Source: Closterium sp. Naga37s-1 (Eukaryota; Streptophyta; Zygnematophyceae; Desmidiales; Closteriaceae). From it: 64,000 nucleotides of DNA. Both the position numbers and the translations under genes were made by a program. The notes under the pieces were generated by a model. That model searched no databases and had not been told where the DNA came from. It was given only the letters and a program-made list of their open reading frames with translations. Numbering within the stretch: the stretch's first letter is position 1; each line of letters starts with the position of its first letter. This document shows, piece by piece, positions 1-8,957 of this stretch. Location of the stretch: contig CANJKZ010000430.1 of the NCBI GenBank assembly GCA_947471745.1, positions 558,501-622,500 of the forward strand. Direction: 5' to 3'.

Positions 1-53
1 TCTGTACTCAGCTGGGTCTTGTGCCCACCTTGCCTCACTTGCTCACCCCTTGA
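1..53 (+). pseudogene. 3' end of a copia pol frame (RNase H C-terminus), cut by the window edge
   Basis: The first codons read CTQLGLVPTLPHLLTP and then TGA at 51-53. This matches the last residues of the RNase H domain in the complete copia elements of this window (CTVLGLVPTVPHLLTS at the ends of the frames closing at 13793 and 25271). Only the tail of the gene is in the window, so whether it is intact cannot be judged. Confidence 0.8.
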
Positions 54-390
54 CCTTGTTTGTACTGATGCATATATATATATATATACTCCTGCTCTTG
101 CTTGTCTAGCCTTATATATATATGTAATCCTGCATGTGAACTGGCCTTGTGGCCTTGAACTTGTGCTCGGAATGTGTGGTGACTTTGTGATCCACCCTGA
201 GCTTGTTTTGCTTTGCTTGACTGGTCCTGTGACCCCTTGTTCTCCCCCACTTTGCCTATGGGGGTGTGTCAGATTTATATGACATAACTACTGTAGGCTA
301 TAGTGGGGTGGAACATATGGGGTACAGTTTTCTAGGGTTTGCTTTTTGTACCCAACTTTCACTTAGTCATTTCATTCCTCGTTTCTTCTT
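54..390 (+). repeat. Copia 3' non-coding block, PPT hairpin and truncated 3' LTR
   Basis: Positions 54-266 hold the conserved 3' untranslated block seen in all copia copies here (TGTGAACTGGCCTTGTGGCC, then a CCACCCTGAGCTTG stretch). It ends in a polypurine tract that can form a CCCCCA/TGGGGG hairpin at about 245-264. The LTR starts at 267 with TGTCAG. It lacks the expected ...TTCTGACA end; near 390 the sequence passes straight into the Gly-rich linker of a second copia. This is an illegitimate junction between two elements. Confidence 0.7.
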
Positions 391-2969
391 AGCTAGTTCT
401 GAGGGTGCTGGTTCTGAGAGCGCTAGAGCTGAGGGCGCTGGAGCTGAGGGTACTGGCACAGGGGGTGCCAGAGCTTCGGCTACTGGCACTGGAGGCGCTA
501 GTTCTGGGGGTGCTGGAGTTGGTGGTACTGGCGCTGGAGGTACTCGTTATGAGGGAGTTGGCGGTCAGGGCACTACTACTTCGTCGCCTCCTCCGCCTCC
601 TCACCGTCACGACACGCGTTTCCAGGCTGCTTCTCGGCGTGCACGCGAGGAGCAGGAGCAGTTGGTGCGGGAGACTCTGGAGCTTGAGCAGCAGCAGTTG
701 GAGTTGCAGCGGCAGGAGTTGCAGCACCTGCAGCAGCAGCAGCAGCCACAGCAGCCCCAGCAGGCGCTTTTGCAGCAGCTTTTCCCACCAGTGAGTGGCC
801 TTCGGACCCTTGGTCTCCCTTCCGCCTCTTCGGACCACTCCCCGCCCCCTCCTGCTCCCGGTCTTCCTCCTCCGGACTCGTCCCCGGCTGTTGTCTCTCC
901 AACTCGTCCCTAGCCCGCTCCTCCTGTTGTCCCACACTCTCGTGTCCGCCCATGTCCCCCACGTGCTCGTTCCTCTTCTCCCATTGACGACCTTCGCACT
1001 GCTCTCCTTTGTTATAGTCGTCGTCGTTCTCCACCAGCGTCTGTTCTCCCGTCTCCTCCTGGGTCGTCCCTTCCTGTCTCCTCTACCCCTATCTCTGACT
1101 ACTACCGTAATTTCCGTCCTGTTGTCTCCCGTGTTCTCGCCTCTCTTGTTACGGCCCCTCGTGCCTCCCCGTCGTCTGTCTCGGCTCTTACCGCCGCTGT
1201 CGCTGACTTTGCCTCTACCCGCCGCCTTGACCACGCCACCCGCGTGGTGGCTGCCCGGCTTCTGTCCGTCAGGGGTGAGTCTGCCCTTGGCTGTGACGTC
1301 CTAGAGGACAGGCAGTTTGAGCTGGAGTTCCTAGCTGCCGCTTCTCCCCACCGCTGTGCCATGCTGCTAGCCCCTGAAGGAGACCCTGACGCCCTTGACA
1401 TACTGACTCCTCGCACGTACCGTGAGACAGTGTCAGGGCAGTGGGCCTCTCACTGGATAGCAGCCATGGACACAAAGATGGCGTTTTGGAGATCCACAGG
1501 CACTTACGACGACGCAGTTCCCCCGCCTGCGGCGAATGTAGTCGATGGCATGTGGATCTTCAAGGTGAAGCGGCCGCCCGGATCACCGCCTGTCTTCAAG
1601 GCACGCTACGTCGCTAGGGGCTTCAGTCAGCGTGAGGGAGTTGACTTCTTCCAGACCTTCGCCCCGACCCCGAAGATGACTACTCTTCGGGTGTAACTTC
1701 ACGTTGCAGCACAGCGAGACTACGAGCTGCACTCCCTCGACTTCTCCACTGCCTTTCTCCAGGGCCGTCTGCACGAGGAGATTTGGTTGCGTCGTCCTCC
1801 TGGCTTCACTGGCACTTTCCCGCCTGGGACCCTGTGGAGTCTGAGACGACCAGTCTACGGTCTCCGCCAGGCGCCCCGTGGGAGGCACGACACTCTTCAC
1901 TCCACTCTTGCTGACCTTGGCTTCTAACCTTCTTCTGCTGACCCGTCGCTGTTAGTTCGTACTGGGGCCCACACCTTTCTTCGTTCTTGCCTACGTCAAC
2001 GACCTGGTCTTCGCTACAGGAGACACGACTGCTCTGGCCGAGGTGAAGTCCGAACTGCAGAAGAGACACACGTGCACTGACCTGTGTGAACTGAGACGCT
2101 ACCTTGGCTTGCATATCACCAGGGACAGAGCCGCTCGCACCATCACACTGACTCAGTCACACATGGTGCAGCAGGTCCTTCAGCGGCTCAGGCTTCAGCA
2201 CTCCACCACGCAGCCCACTCCTCTTGCTGTTGATCACTGACTCACCGGCCCTTTTCCCGACGAGCCTTTTGAATCCAGTGGTCCCTACGCAGAGCTTGTG
2301 GGCTGCCTCATGTACGGGATGACTTGTACTCGCCAGGACCTCGCTTTTCCTCTCAGCGTCCTTTCTCGCTTTGTTGCGACTGGGAGACACCGTCTTGTTC
2401 ACTGGACGGCTGCTGTGAGGGTGGCGAAGTACCTGGCGATTACATCAGGCATGGGGCTTGTGCTTGGAGGGACAGAGCCAGTTGTGCTTATCGGTCATTG
2501 CGACTCTTCCTACGCCGACGACGTGCAGACCCAGCGGTCTACACAGGGGTACTCCTTCAGCTTGGGCTCTTGAGCTGTTTCGTGGAGGTCTACTCGGACG
2601 TCGTCTGTGGCACAGTCTAGCGCAGAGGCAGAGATCTCTGCCGGTGCCATGGCTGCGCAGGAGCTTCGCTGGTTGACCTTCTTGTTCACCGACCTTGGTG
2701 AGCGGCCTCGTTATGCACCGACCTTGTTCGCTGACAACAAGGCCATGATCCTCCTGTGTCGAGAGCCTAGACTGGAGAGCAGAGTGAAGCACATCTACGT
2801 GGGGTACTTTCTCCTGCGAGAGTTGCAGCGACGCGGCCAGGCGCGCTTGGACTTCGTGGCCTCAGCGGCCAACGCTGCGGACATCTTCACCAAGCCTCTT
2901 CCGCCTGATGACCACCGCAGGTTCTGTCTGCAGTTAGGGCTTGTTGAGGTAGGCCCTCGGTTGCTGTAG
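391..2969 (+). pseudogene. Degenerate copia pol remnant (linker, RT, RNase H)
   Basis: An open frame at 391-913 encodes the Gly/Ala/Glu linker and a Gln-rich segment that precede reverse transcriptase in this family. RT starts about 1270 (VLEDRQFELEF, GMWIFKVKRPPGSPP, KARYVARGFSQREGVDFF). It is broken by a stop at 1694-1696 and several frameshifts. Further blocks lie at 2043-2240, 2298-2573 (RT thumb to RNase H) and 2607-2969 (RNase H, SSAEAEISAGAMAAQELRW, ADNKAM). The catalytic YVDD box reads YVND near 1988-2003, a change in a metal-binding aspartate. Gag, protease and integrase are missing because the left end joins another element's LTR. This is a dead copy. Confidence 0.85.
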
Positions 2970-3476
2970 TCTGCCTCTTGTTTCTTGCTGTACTTATATA
3001 TTTATATCTCTGTGAACTCTTGAACTGGCCTTGTGGCCCATTGCTTGTGCTCAGAATGTGTGGTGACTTCGTGATCCACCCCGAGCTTGCTCTGTTCCTT
3101 CTCTTGACTTGTCTTGTGACCACATGCCTGTCATGGTTGTTTTGATGCCCCTCACTTAGCCCATGGGGGTGTGTCAAACTATGTGTGTGTAAATATATAT
3201 GCTGTAGTGAGTTGCATGTTAGGGGGTACAAGAACTCTATCGACACTTTGCTTGTTTCCCCCCTCCCCTTGCCCTAATTCATTCATTCCTCCCTTAGGGC
3301 GTGTTCCTACGGCCTCATATCAGGAAACTTCGTATCAAGAATGTACTTTTTGCCTGGTTAAACTAGCGAGAGGTTTAGGGTTTAGGGGAATTTTCAGTGT
3401 GAGCCTGATACGAGGTTGTCTTGATACGAGGATAGGAACACGCTCTTAGTCTCTAAGATAGTTAGTACTTGAGACA
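2970..3476 (+). repeat. Copia 3' non-coding block and 3' LTR split by a MITE
   Basis: After the RNase H stop, 2970-3171 repeats the conserved copia 3' block and a polypurine tract (CCATGGGGGTG). The LTR starts at 3172 (TGTCAAAC) and runs to about 3293. It is then interrupted by the 149-bp MITE at 3297-3445 and probably resumes to about 3476, ending in GAGACA. The end is uncertain because no matching 5' LTR lies in the window. Confidence 0.65.
3297..3445. mobile_element. Harbinger/Tourist-like MITE, 149 bp, TTA target duplication
   Basis: The ends are inverted repeats: GGGCGTGTTCCTA on the left and the complement of GATAGGAACACGCTC on the right, with one mismatch in the outer 13. The element is flanked by TTA at 3294-3296 and 3446-3448, the 3-bp duplication typical of PIF/Harbinger elements. 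No coding capacity. The inner part has short repeats of a CTGATACGAGG type and two plant-telomere-like TTTAGGG units near 3373-3388. It sits inside a copia LTR, so it arrived later. Confidence 0.8.
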
Positions 3477-3622
3477 CCCTTCCTAAAGATCAGCTCAGCA
3501 GCCGCCCATGGCCCACACAGAACAATGCAACTTGCACGTTAGGTCACAAGAGCTGTTAAAAACCTCATGGTTCCAGTGCATTGTGTAGCCAACAATACCA
3601 AATGTATTTTTAAGAAACAAGC
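3449..3622. other. Gene-free stretch downstream of RHM
   Basis: This holds the end of the copia LTR (to about 3476) and then the presumed 3' untranslated and terminator region of the minus-strand RHM gene. No ORF or repeat of note was seen. Confidence 0.5.
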
Positions 3623-6001
3623 TCATACTTTCTTCTTAGGCTCAAAAACGTATTTGATGATGGAGGACCTAATGTCAAGCATCTCTGGGAACTCTGCCTT
3701 CAGCTTCGAGGCATCCAGCTCGTTGTTGCTCCGTGCAGCAACAATCACCTTTGCCTGAAAACAGCAAGAATAGATGGTGAGTGACACAACATTCAACACA
3801 AAACAAAACGGAAGTACATGAAAGTTGACTTGCCTGCTCCTCCAGGGTGAAGTTTTGCCACTTGAAGTTGGGGTCGATGTAATCCCGGTACAGCTCAAGG
3901 ATCTGATTGTGGCTAATGACTCCAGGGTTGGTGAAGTTGTAGATACCATGAAGACCCCTCTTCGCCATCTCGATGGAAATGGGCAGCAGCTCGTCCAGAA
4001 CTGTCATGGAGTTCGGGATGTCCACAACCTGCAAACAAAGGAACACATGAAGACATATTAGAATCATCAAAACTTTGCTAAGGTAAAAATCACCCATCAA
4101 AACAGAAAACGCCCGACCTTCTGATAGCGGGAGATCTTGGTGATGAAGTTTCGCGGGTTAGACAGGTCGGATGAGATCGGCATGCGAACTCTAAGCACAC
4201 AGACGTTGTCATAGGCCTTGAGCATCTCCTCAACCTGCAAGACGCACAACGAATCACGGTTGGAGCTGTGGCATTCGAAGGCCTGAAGATTGCAGCATGC
4301 AAGAAACAAACAGCATAGATTACCATTCCCTTGGTTTTGGAGTAGTAAGAACCAAAGAAGTTGGCGCTTTCCTCTTCTGTGAACCCAACCCCTGAGCCAA
4401 GAGTGTGCTTGTCATCGTATTCAAAGATGCAACCAGTTGCGTAGTTCATTACCAGCAAATCATGGTTCCTGCATGGTAAAGAAACGGGAGTCAGCAGTAG
4501 CCAAGAAGTTCAAGGATGGCCACAAAGAAACCCAGAACATACCTTGCAACATCGCATAGCGTGAGTACACCGATGACGTTGGCTCGGAGGGTTTCAACCT
4601 GGTGCGACTCGCACCAATCCACATTGGGCCGGCCAGTGACACCAGCAGCATTGAAGATGTGGGTGGGCTGAATCCGCAGAATATCCTCCTCAATAGAGCG
4701 TCGATCCTCCAGCCTGCCAGTACCATATTCGTACGCGATGCCCCTCTCGTCACAAAGCTTGCCCAGCAACCCGCCGATCCAGCCAGTTCGACCATAAATC
4801 AAAAACTTCAGAGGTGGCTTGCCCTTCACCACCGACGGCGAAGGAATCTCCTTGAACTGGTCCGCAGGGGGCATCGGTTTCTCCATGCTGTACGACGAGA
4901 GCATGCGAGGATGAGGAAGCAAAGCCCCCGACACATCACCCCAGTAGTCGAGATTCTGTTTGTACCAATCAAACGTCTTCCTCAAACCGTCTTCCCAAGA
5001 AGTCCGCTCATCCCAGCCGAGCGCTTTGAGCTTTTCGTCGTTAAGAAAGTACCGGAAGTCATTGAAAGGCCGGTTCTCGACGAATTCAATGTACTTCTCG
5101 GGGTCAAGGTTAAGCATCTTGCAAATGTCGTGAGCCACATCAATAACTCGCCTTTCCCTCAAAGTCCCGATGTTGTACACTTGACCCACGGCTCCCTACA
5201 CAGAGTGAAACAACAAGCCGTTATTGCTGTTTAAGGTAAATGTTGAGAGTAATGTTCTTGTGTTGAGGATCTTACCTTGTGCAGGACGACATCGAAGGCC
5301 TCAGCAACGTCCTCGCAGTACAGATAGCTCCGCACGTTGGATCCATCGCCGTGAATGGGCAGAGGCTTGCCTTGCATGGCGAGCAGCATGAACTTGGGAA
5401 TCATCTTCTCCGGGAACTGGTTTGGACCGAAGACATTGTTTCCGCGCGTTGTGATGCACGGGATGCCGTACGACTGGCTATATGCCATGACCAACATCTC
5501 AGCGCCGGCCTTGGTAGCAGAGTACGGGTTGGTAGGGAGCAGGCGGGAACCCTCGCTATTGCCCACGAGAGCGTCGGCGCTAGTTTCGCCGTAGACTTCG
5601 TCAGTACTGACGTGGATGAAGCGTTTGATGGTTCCGGCCTGCTTGCACGCCTCAAGGAGCACGTGAGTGCCATAAATATTGTTCTTGGTGAACTCGAAGC
5701 TGTTTCCGAACGAGTTGTCCACATGGGTCTGAGCCGCGAAGTGCATGACAGTGTCGATCCCCTCGGTCAGGAGAAGATAGTTTACAAGATCAGCGCTTGC
5801 GATGTCGCCCTTCACGAACTTGAAGTTGGGCGAACGCATCGATGGATCCAGATTCCTGAGACTTGAGCAATAATCAAGCTTATCCAGAACCACCACACGG
5901 TACTGCGGGTGGCTCCGGACGAGTCTGTTGGCGACATGAGAGGCGATGAACCCTGCAGCTCCTGTGATCAAAATAACATTCGGCGTGTACGTCTCAGCCA
6001 T
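3623..6001 (-). CDS. RHM: Trifunctional UDP-rhamnose synthase, six coding exons
   Basis: This makes UDP-L-rhamnose from UDP-glucose for cell-wall pectin and glycosides in the cytosol. The N-terminal half is the 4,6-dehydratase and the C-terminal half the 3,5-epimerase/4-keto-reductase. Exons by frame: 5276-6001, 4543-5195, 4324-4468, 4118-4234, 3834-4028, 3623-3754, giving 655 residues (the family has about 670). Visible motifs are an NAD site GAAGFIAS (14-21), STDEVYGE (132-139) and Y160-x3-K164. In the second half an NADPH site GRTGWIGG (377-384) and YSKTK (502-506) are present. Introns are 74-89 bp. The fifth intron, 3755-3833, starts with GC (CAG|GCAAGT) because the next exon restores the reading as A-K-V-I-V. 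The ATG at 6001 begins MAETYTPNVILITG. No damaging change is visible. Confidence 0.95.
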
Positions 6002-6398
6002 GGCGGCTCTCTGATACAAGGGACTGGGAAAGTAAAAGCGAGGTGGTGAGACTGCCTAAATGTTATCCTACAATATATTGAATATCTTACCTTCCCTCCA
6101 CCCCAACAAGCCAATTCTCTGCCATCAAGGCTGGAAGTTGGGACTTCCAGCTTGGCATGCATCATCAGATCCGGAAATCTCTCAGGTTGGTCAGTGATGG
6201 GATGTGGCGCGGGAGCGGGGTGGGGGACCTTCAGCGTCTCGGCAGTTGCCAAAGAGGGTTTGGCGGGAGAGTGTCAGCCTTGCTACTGCCAGAAGCAAAA
6301 CCAACAATCATTGGTTGGGACTCCACCAACGCAAAACAGTCTGCTGATCAGTGACGTGGCCATTGGCTAACGACCTAGCAGTAACATGAAACAAATAA
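6002..6398 (-). promoter_or_regulatory. RHM upstream region with probable 5'-leader intron
   Basis: On the minus strand, GAAG|GTAAGA at 6091-6090 and TTTCCCAG|TCCC at 6024-6023 would define a 67-bp intron (6024-6090) just before the start codon. Read through the splice, an upstream frame starting near 6252 would end overlapping the RHM start, so it is a candidate uORF. Only about 400 bp separate the RHM ATG from the LTR at 6399, so the promoter must be short or partly within the transposon. No clear TATA box could be assigned. Confidence 0.45.
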
Positions 6399-6665
6399 TG
6401 ACAGGAATTACAATTCCTTACTGTAGCCTGACCATATAGGGTACAGCCCCAGGGTCACTTCGGTTCGGCCTACATTTTAGACCCGAACCACTTCCGAGCC
6501 GACCCCGCCCCAATCGCCACCTTTCCAACCCTCGCTCACCCCGAGGTCCTCGCCTAGCCAGGAAACCCCCTATATTTGCCGTCACTTTGATTGTAGCGAC
6601 AGCTTCCGTAATCACAGTCTCATTATTAACTGATTCTGCGCACTCTGTTAGTTCAACTCGTAACA
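6399..6665 (+). repeat. 5' LTR of the LARD-like element, with PBS at 6668-6679
   Basis: It starts TGACAGGAATTACA and ends in TCGTAACA, 267 bp. Two bases later comes TGGTATCAGAGC, complementary to the 3' end of initiator tRNA-Met. It aligns along its whole length with the dismembered 3' LTR at 19799-23966, which shows that both insertions into that LTR removed nothing. Confidence 0.75.
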
Positions 6666-6679
6666 GTTGGTATCAGAGC

Positions 6680-7473
6680 TACTTTCCTAGCTCACCTCGC
6701 TTTTCAGAGTGTGTTACCCCTCGGGGGGGGGGGGAGAAGGATGGATGTGTTGGGGTCCAGGAGCTGCAAGTCGCTCGGCCAGGAGAACGTGTTAGTTGCT
6801 CCGGGCGGCCATGGATTTTATAGCGCTCTTTCGGCACCGCCAGATTCTTGCCTTCGACGTTCGCGATCGACTGTACCCTCCCTCCCCCCGGGAAACGGGC
6901 AACTGTAACTGTCGCGCATTCACTATGTGCGTAAATTGTGTGGTTTCCGTCAATCTCAGAGTTGATTTTGTGAGGCACCTGGTGTCGGCGGATCGTCGTC
7001 AGTGCACGCCCGATATTTTCAAAAGGAACGTGGTGCGAGTTGGCGTCACTACTTCGTCGTCAACTGCTCACTAGTTTTTCGGCATTTTCAAGCACGATGG
7101 AAACGGCAGCTGGCCAAGCAAGCCAGGCGCATAGTCATTTGCGTTAGAAAATGCAACGGCGGAGAGAGGCGATGTGACGACTGCTCAAATTTTGCGAGAG
7201 TCTACCGACGTCCCTCCCGGGTGTAGCAGTGTTGCCGCAGGAGAGTGTGTCGTGGGCGTATTCGGCAAGAGCATCACGGTGTGAGATGGCATTGTTTTCG
7301 GACCACCGAAAAGATCGGAATTATCGACTATGACCAGAATGTTGACGGGAATGGAGTGTTGGCCCCGCCCTCGCTTGGGCGAAGCCGACGTAGTGGTCGG
7401 ATGCGCGGGAGGTGCGGCCTACCATCTGCAGAGTTCGACGCCTGCAGGTCGACGAAGTTGTCGACATGCAAGG
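6680..7473 (+). other. LARD internal non-coding segment 1
   Basis: A gene-free stretch with a run of 12 or more G at about 6724. Near 7359-7381 it has GGCCCCGCCCTCGCTTGGG, which occurs inverted near 16870-16892 in another LARD segment. No domain was recognised in any frame. Confidence 0.5.
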
Positions 7474-7644
7474 TGTCAAACTTATATGCTGCTTATTGTA
7501 TAGGCTATAGTGGGGTAGCCCATATGGGGTACAACCCAATTAAGGTTTCCTACTTGTACCCATCTTGCTGCTAGTTCATTCATTCTCGCTTACTGATTCT
7601 GACATGGTTTCAGAGCAGGTCCTGACCTAGGACCGTTTTTTTTA

Positions 7645-7653
7645 GGGCCCACC
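7645..7653 (+). promoter_or_regulatory. Conserved GGGCCCACC leader motif
   Basis: It lies 29 nt after the primer-binding site. The same GGGCCC palindrome is found at nearly the same distance in the other copia-type elements with a complete leader here (20129-20137; minus strand 15816-15827, 19061-19074, 32660-32668, 38482-38490). In retroviruses a short palindrome at this place starts RNA dimerisation; a like role here is inference. Confidence 0.5.
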
Positions 7654-7679
7654 GAATAGTTTCCTGCCCGTAGCGCGTT

Positions 7680-8890
7680 ACCTTGCCCGTAGCGCCCTAC
7701 CGTGTCCGTCGCGCTGCCCCACCAGTCGCGTTACCGTGCCCGCACGCCGCCCTGCTGGCTGCCGCGCTGCCTTGCCCTGCCCTGCGTTGCGCTGCCTAGC
7801 GCGCGCCCTGCCCTGCCCTGCGTTGCGCCGCCCCGCGCACGCCCTGCCCTGCCTCGCGCTGCCCGCGCACGCCCTGCCCTGCCCTGCCAGCGCGCAGCTC
7901 GCTGCCGCGCCGCCGCCCTGCCTGCGCGCATCTCACTGCCGCGCGCCCTGCCCTGCCCGCGCGCCGCACGTCGCCGCGTCGCCCTGCCCGCGCGCCGCCT
8001 GCCGCGCCGCCCTGCCCGCGCGCCGCGCACTGCCGCGCGCCCTGCCCTGCCCGCGCGCCGCGCCGCCGCGTCGCCCTGCTCGTGCGCCGCCCGCCGCTGT
8101 GCGCCCTGCCCGCCCACCGTGCGCCCTGCCCGCCGCCGAGCGCCCTGCCCGCCGCCGAGCGCCCTGCCCGCCGTACACCCTGCCCGCCGCCGAGCGCCCT
8201 GCCCGCCGTGCGCCCTGCCCCCCCGCCGTGCGCCCTGCCCTGCCCGCGAGCCGCGCCGCCGCGTCGCCCTGCTCGCGCGCCGCTCGCCGCCGTGAGCCCT
8301 GCCCTACCAGAGCGCCGCCCGCCGCCGAGCGCCCTGCCCGCCGTGCGCCCTACTCGCCCGCCGTGCGCCCTGCCCGCCCGCCGTGCGCCATGCCCGCTGT
8401 GCGCCCTGCCCGCCCGCCGTGCGCCCTGCCCGCCAGCCGTGCGCCCTGCCCGCCCGCCGTGCGCCCTGCCCGCCAGCTGTGCGCCCTGCCCGCCGTGCGC
8501 CCTGCCCGCCTGTCGTGCGCCCTGCCCCCCCGTCGTGCGCCCTGCCCGCCCGTCGTGCGCCCTGCCCGCCACCGAGCGCCCTGCTCGCCGTGCGCCCTGC
8601 CCGCCCGCCGTGCGCCCTGCCCGCCAGCCGTGCGCCCTGCCCGCCCGCCGTGCGCCCTGCCCTGCCCACGCGCCGCGCCGCCGCGCGCCCTGCCGTACCC
8701 GCGCGCCGCGCCGCCCTGCCCTGCCCACGCGCCGTGACGCCGCGCGCCCTGCCCTACTGCACGCCGCTCTACTGCCCGCGCTTCGCCCTGCCCCTGCCCT
8801 ACCGCGTGTCGCCCTACTTGCAGCGCGCCGCCCTACTCTGGCCGCGCACCGCCCTTCACTGACCGTGCGCCGCCCCGACCTACCCTAGTA
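7680..8890 (+). repeat. GC-rich leader minisatellite (irregular 15-20 bp units)
   Basis: Units of the form GTGCGCCCTGCCCGCC repeat dozens of times with small variations. Because stops are absent in such sequence, long Ala/Pro/Arg or Gly/Ala/Arg frames run on both strands; these are not genes. It occupies the leader between the PBS and the first pol codons. Confidence 0.85.
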
Positions 8891-8957
8891 CCTGCTCGCC
8901 GCCGTACCTTCCCTGCGTGCTGCCGTGCCGGTCGCACACCTCCTTACTTTGCCCGCT

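Noticed and set aside
4602-5866. Plus-strand frames opposite RHM
   Set aside because: Antisense shadows of a well-supported gene.
7736-8888. Several overlapping Ala/Pro/Arg- and Gly/Ala/Arg-rich frames of up to 333 codons
   Set aside because: The GC-rich leader minisatellite lacks stops; no domain and no codon bias distinct from the repeat.
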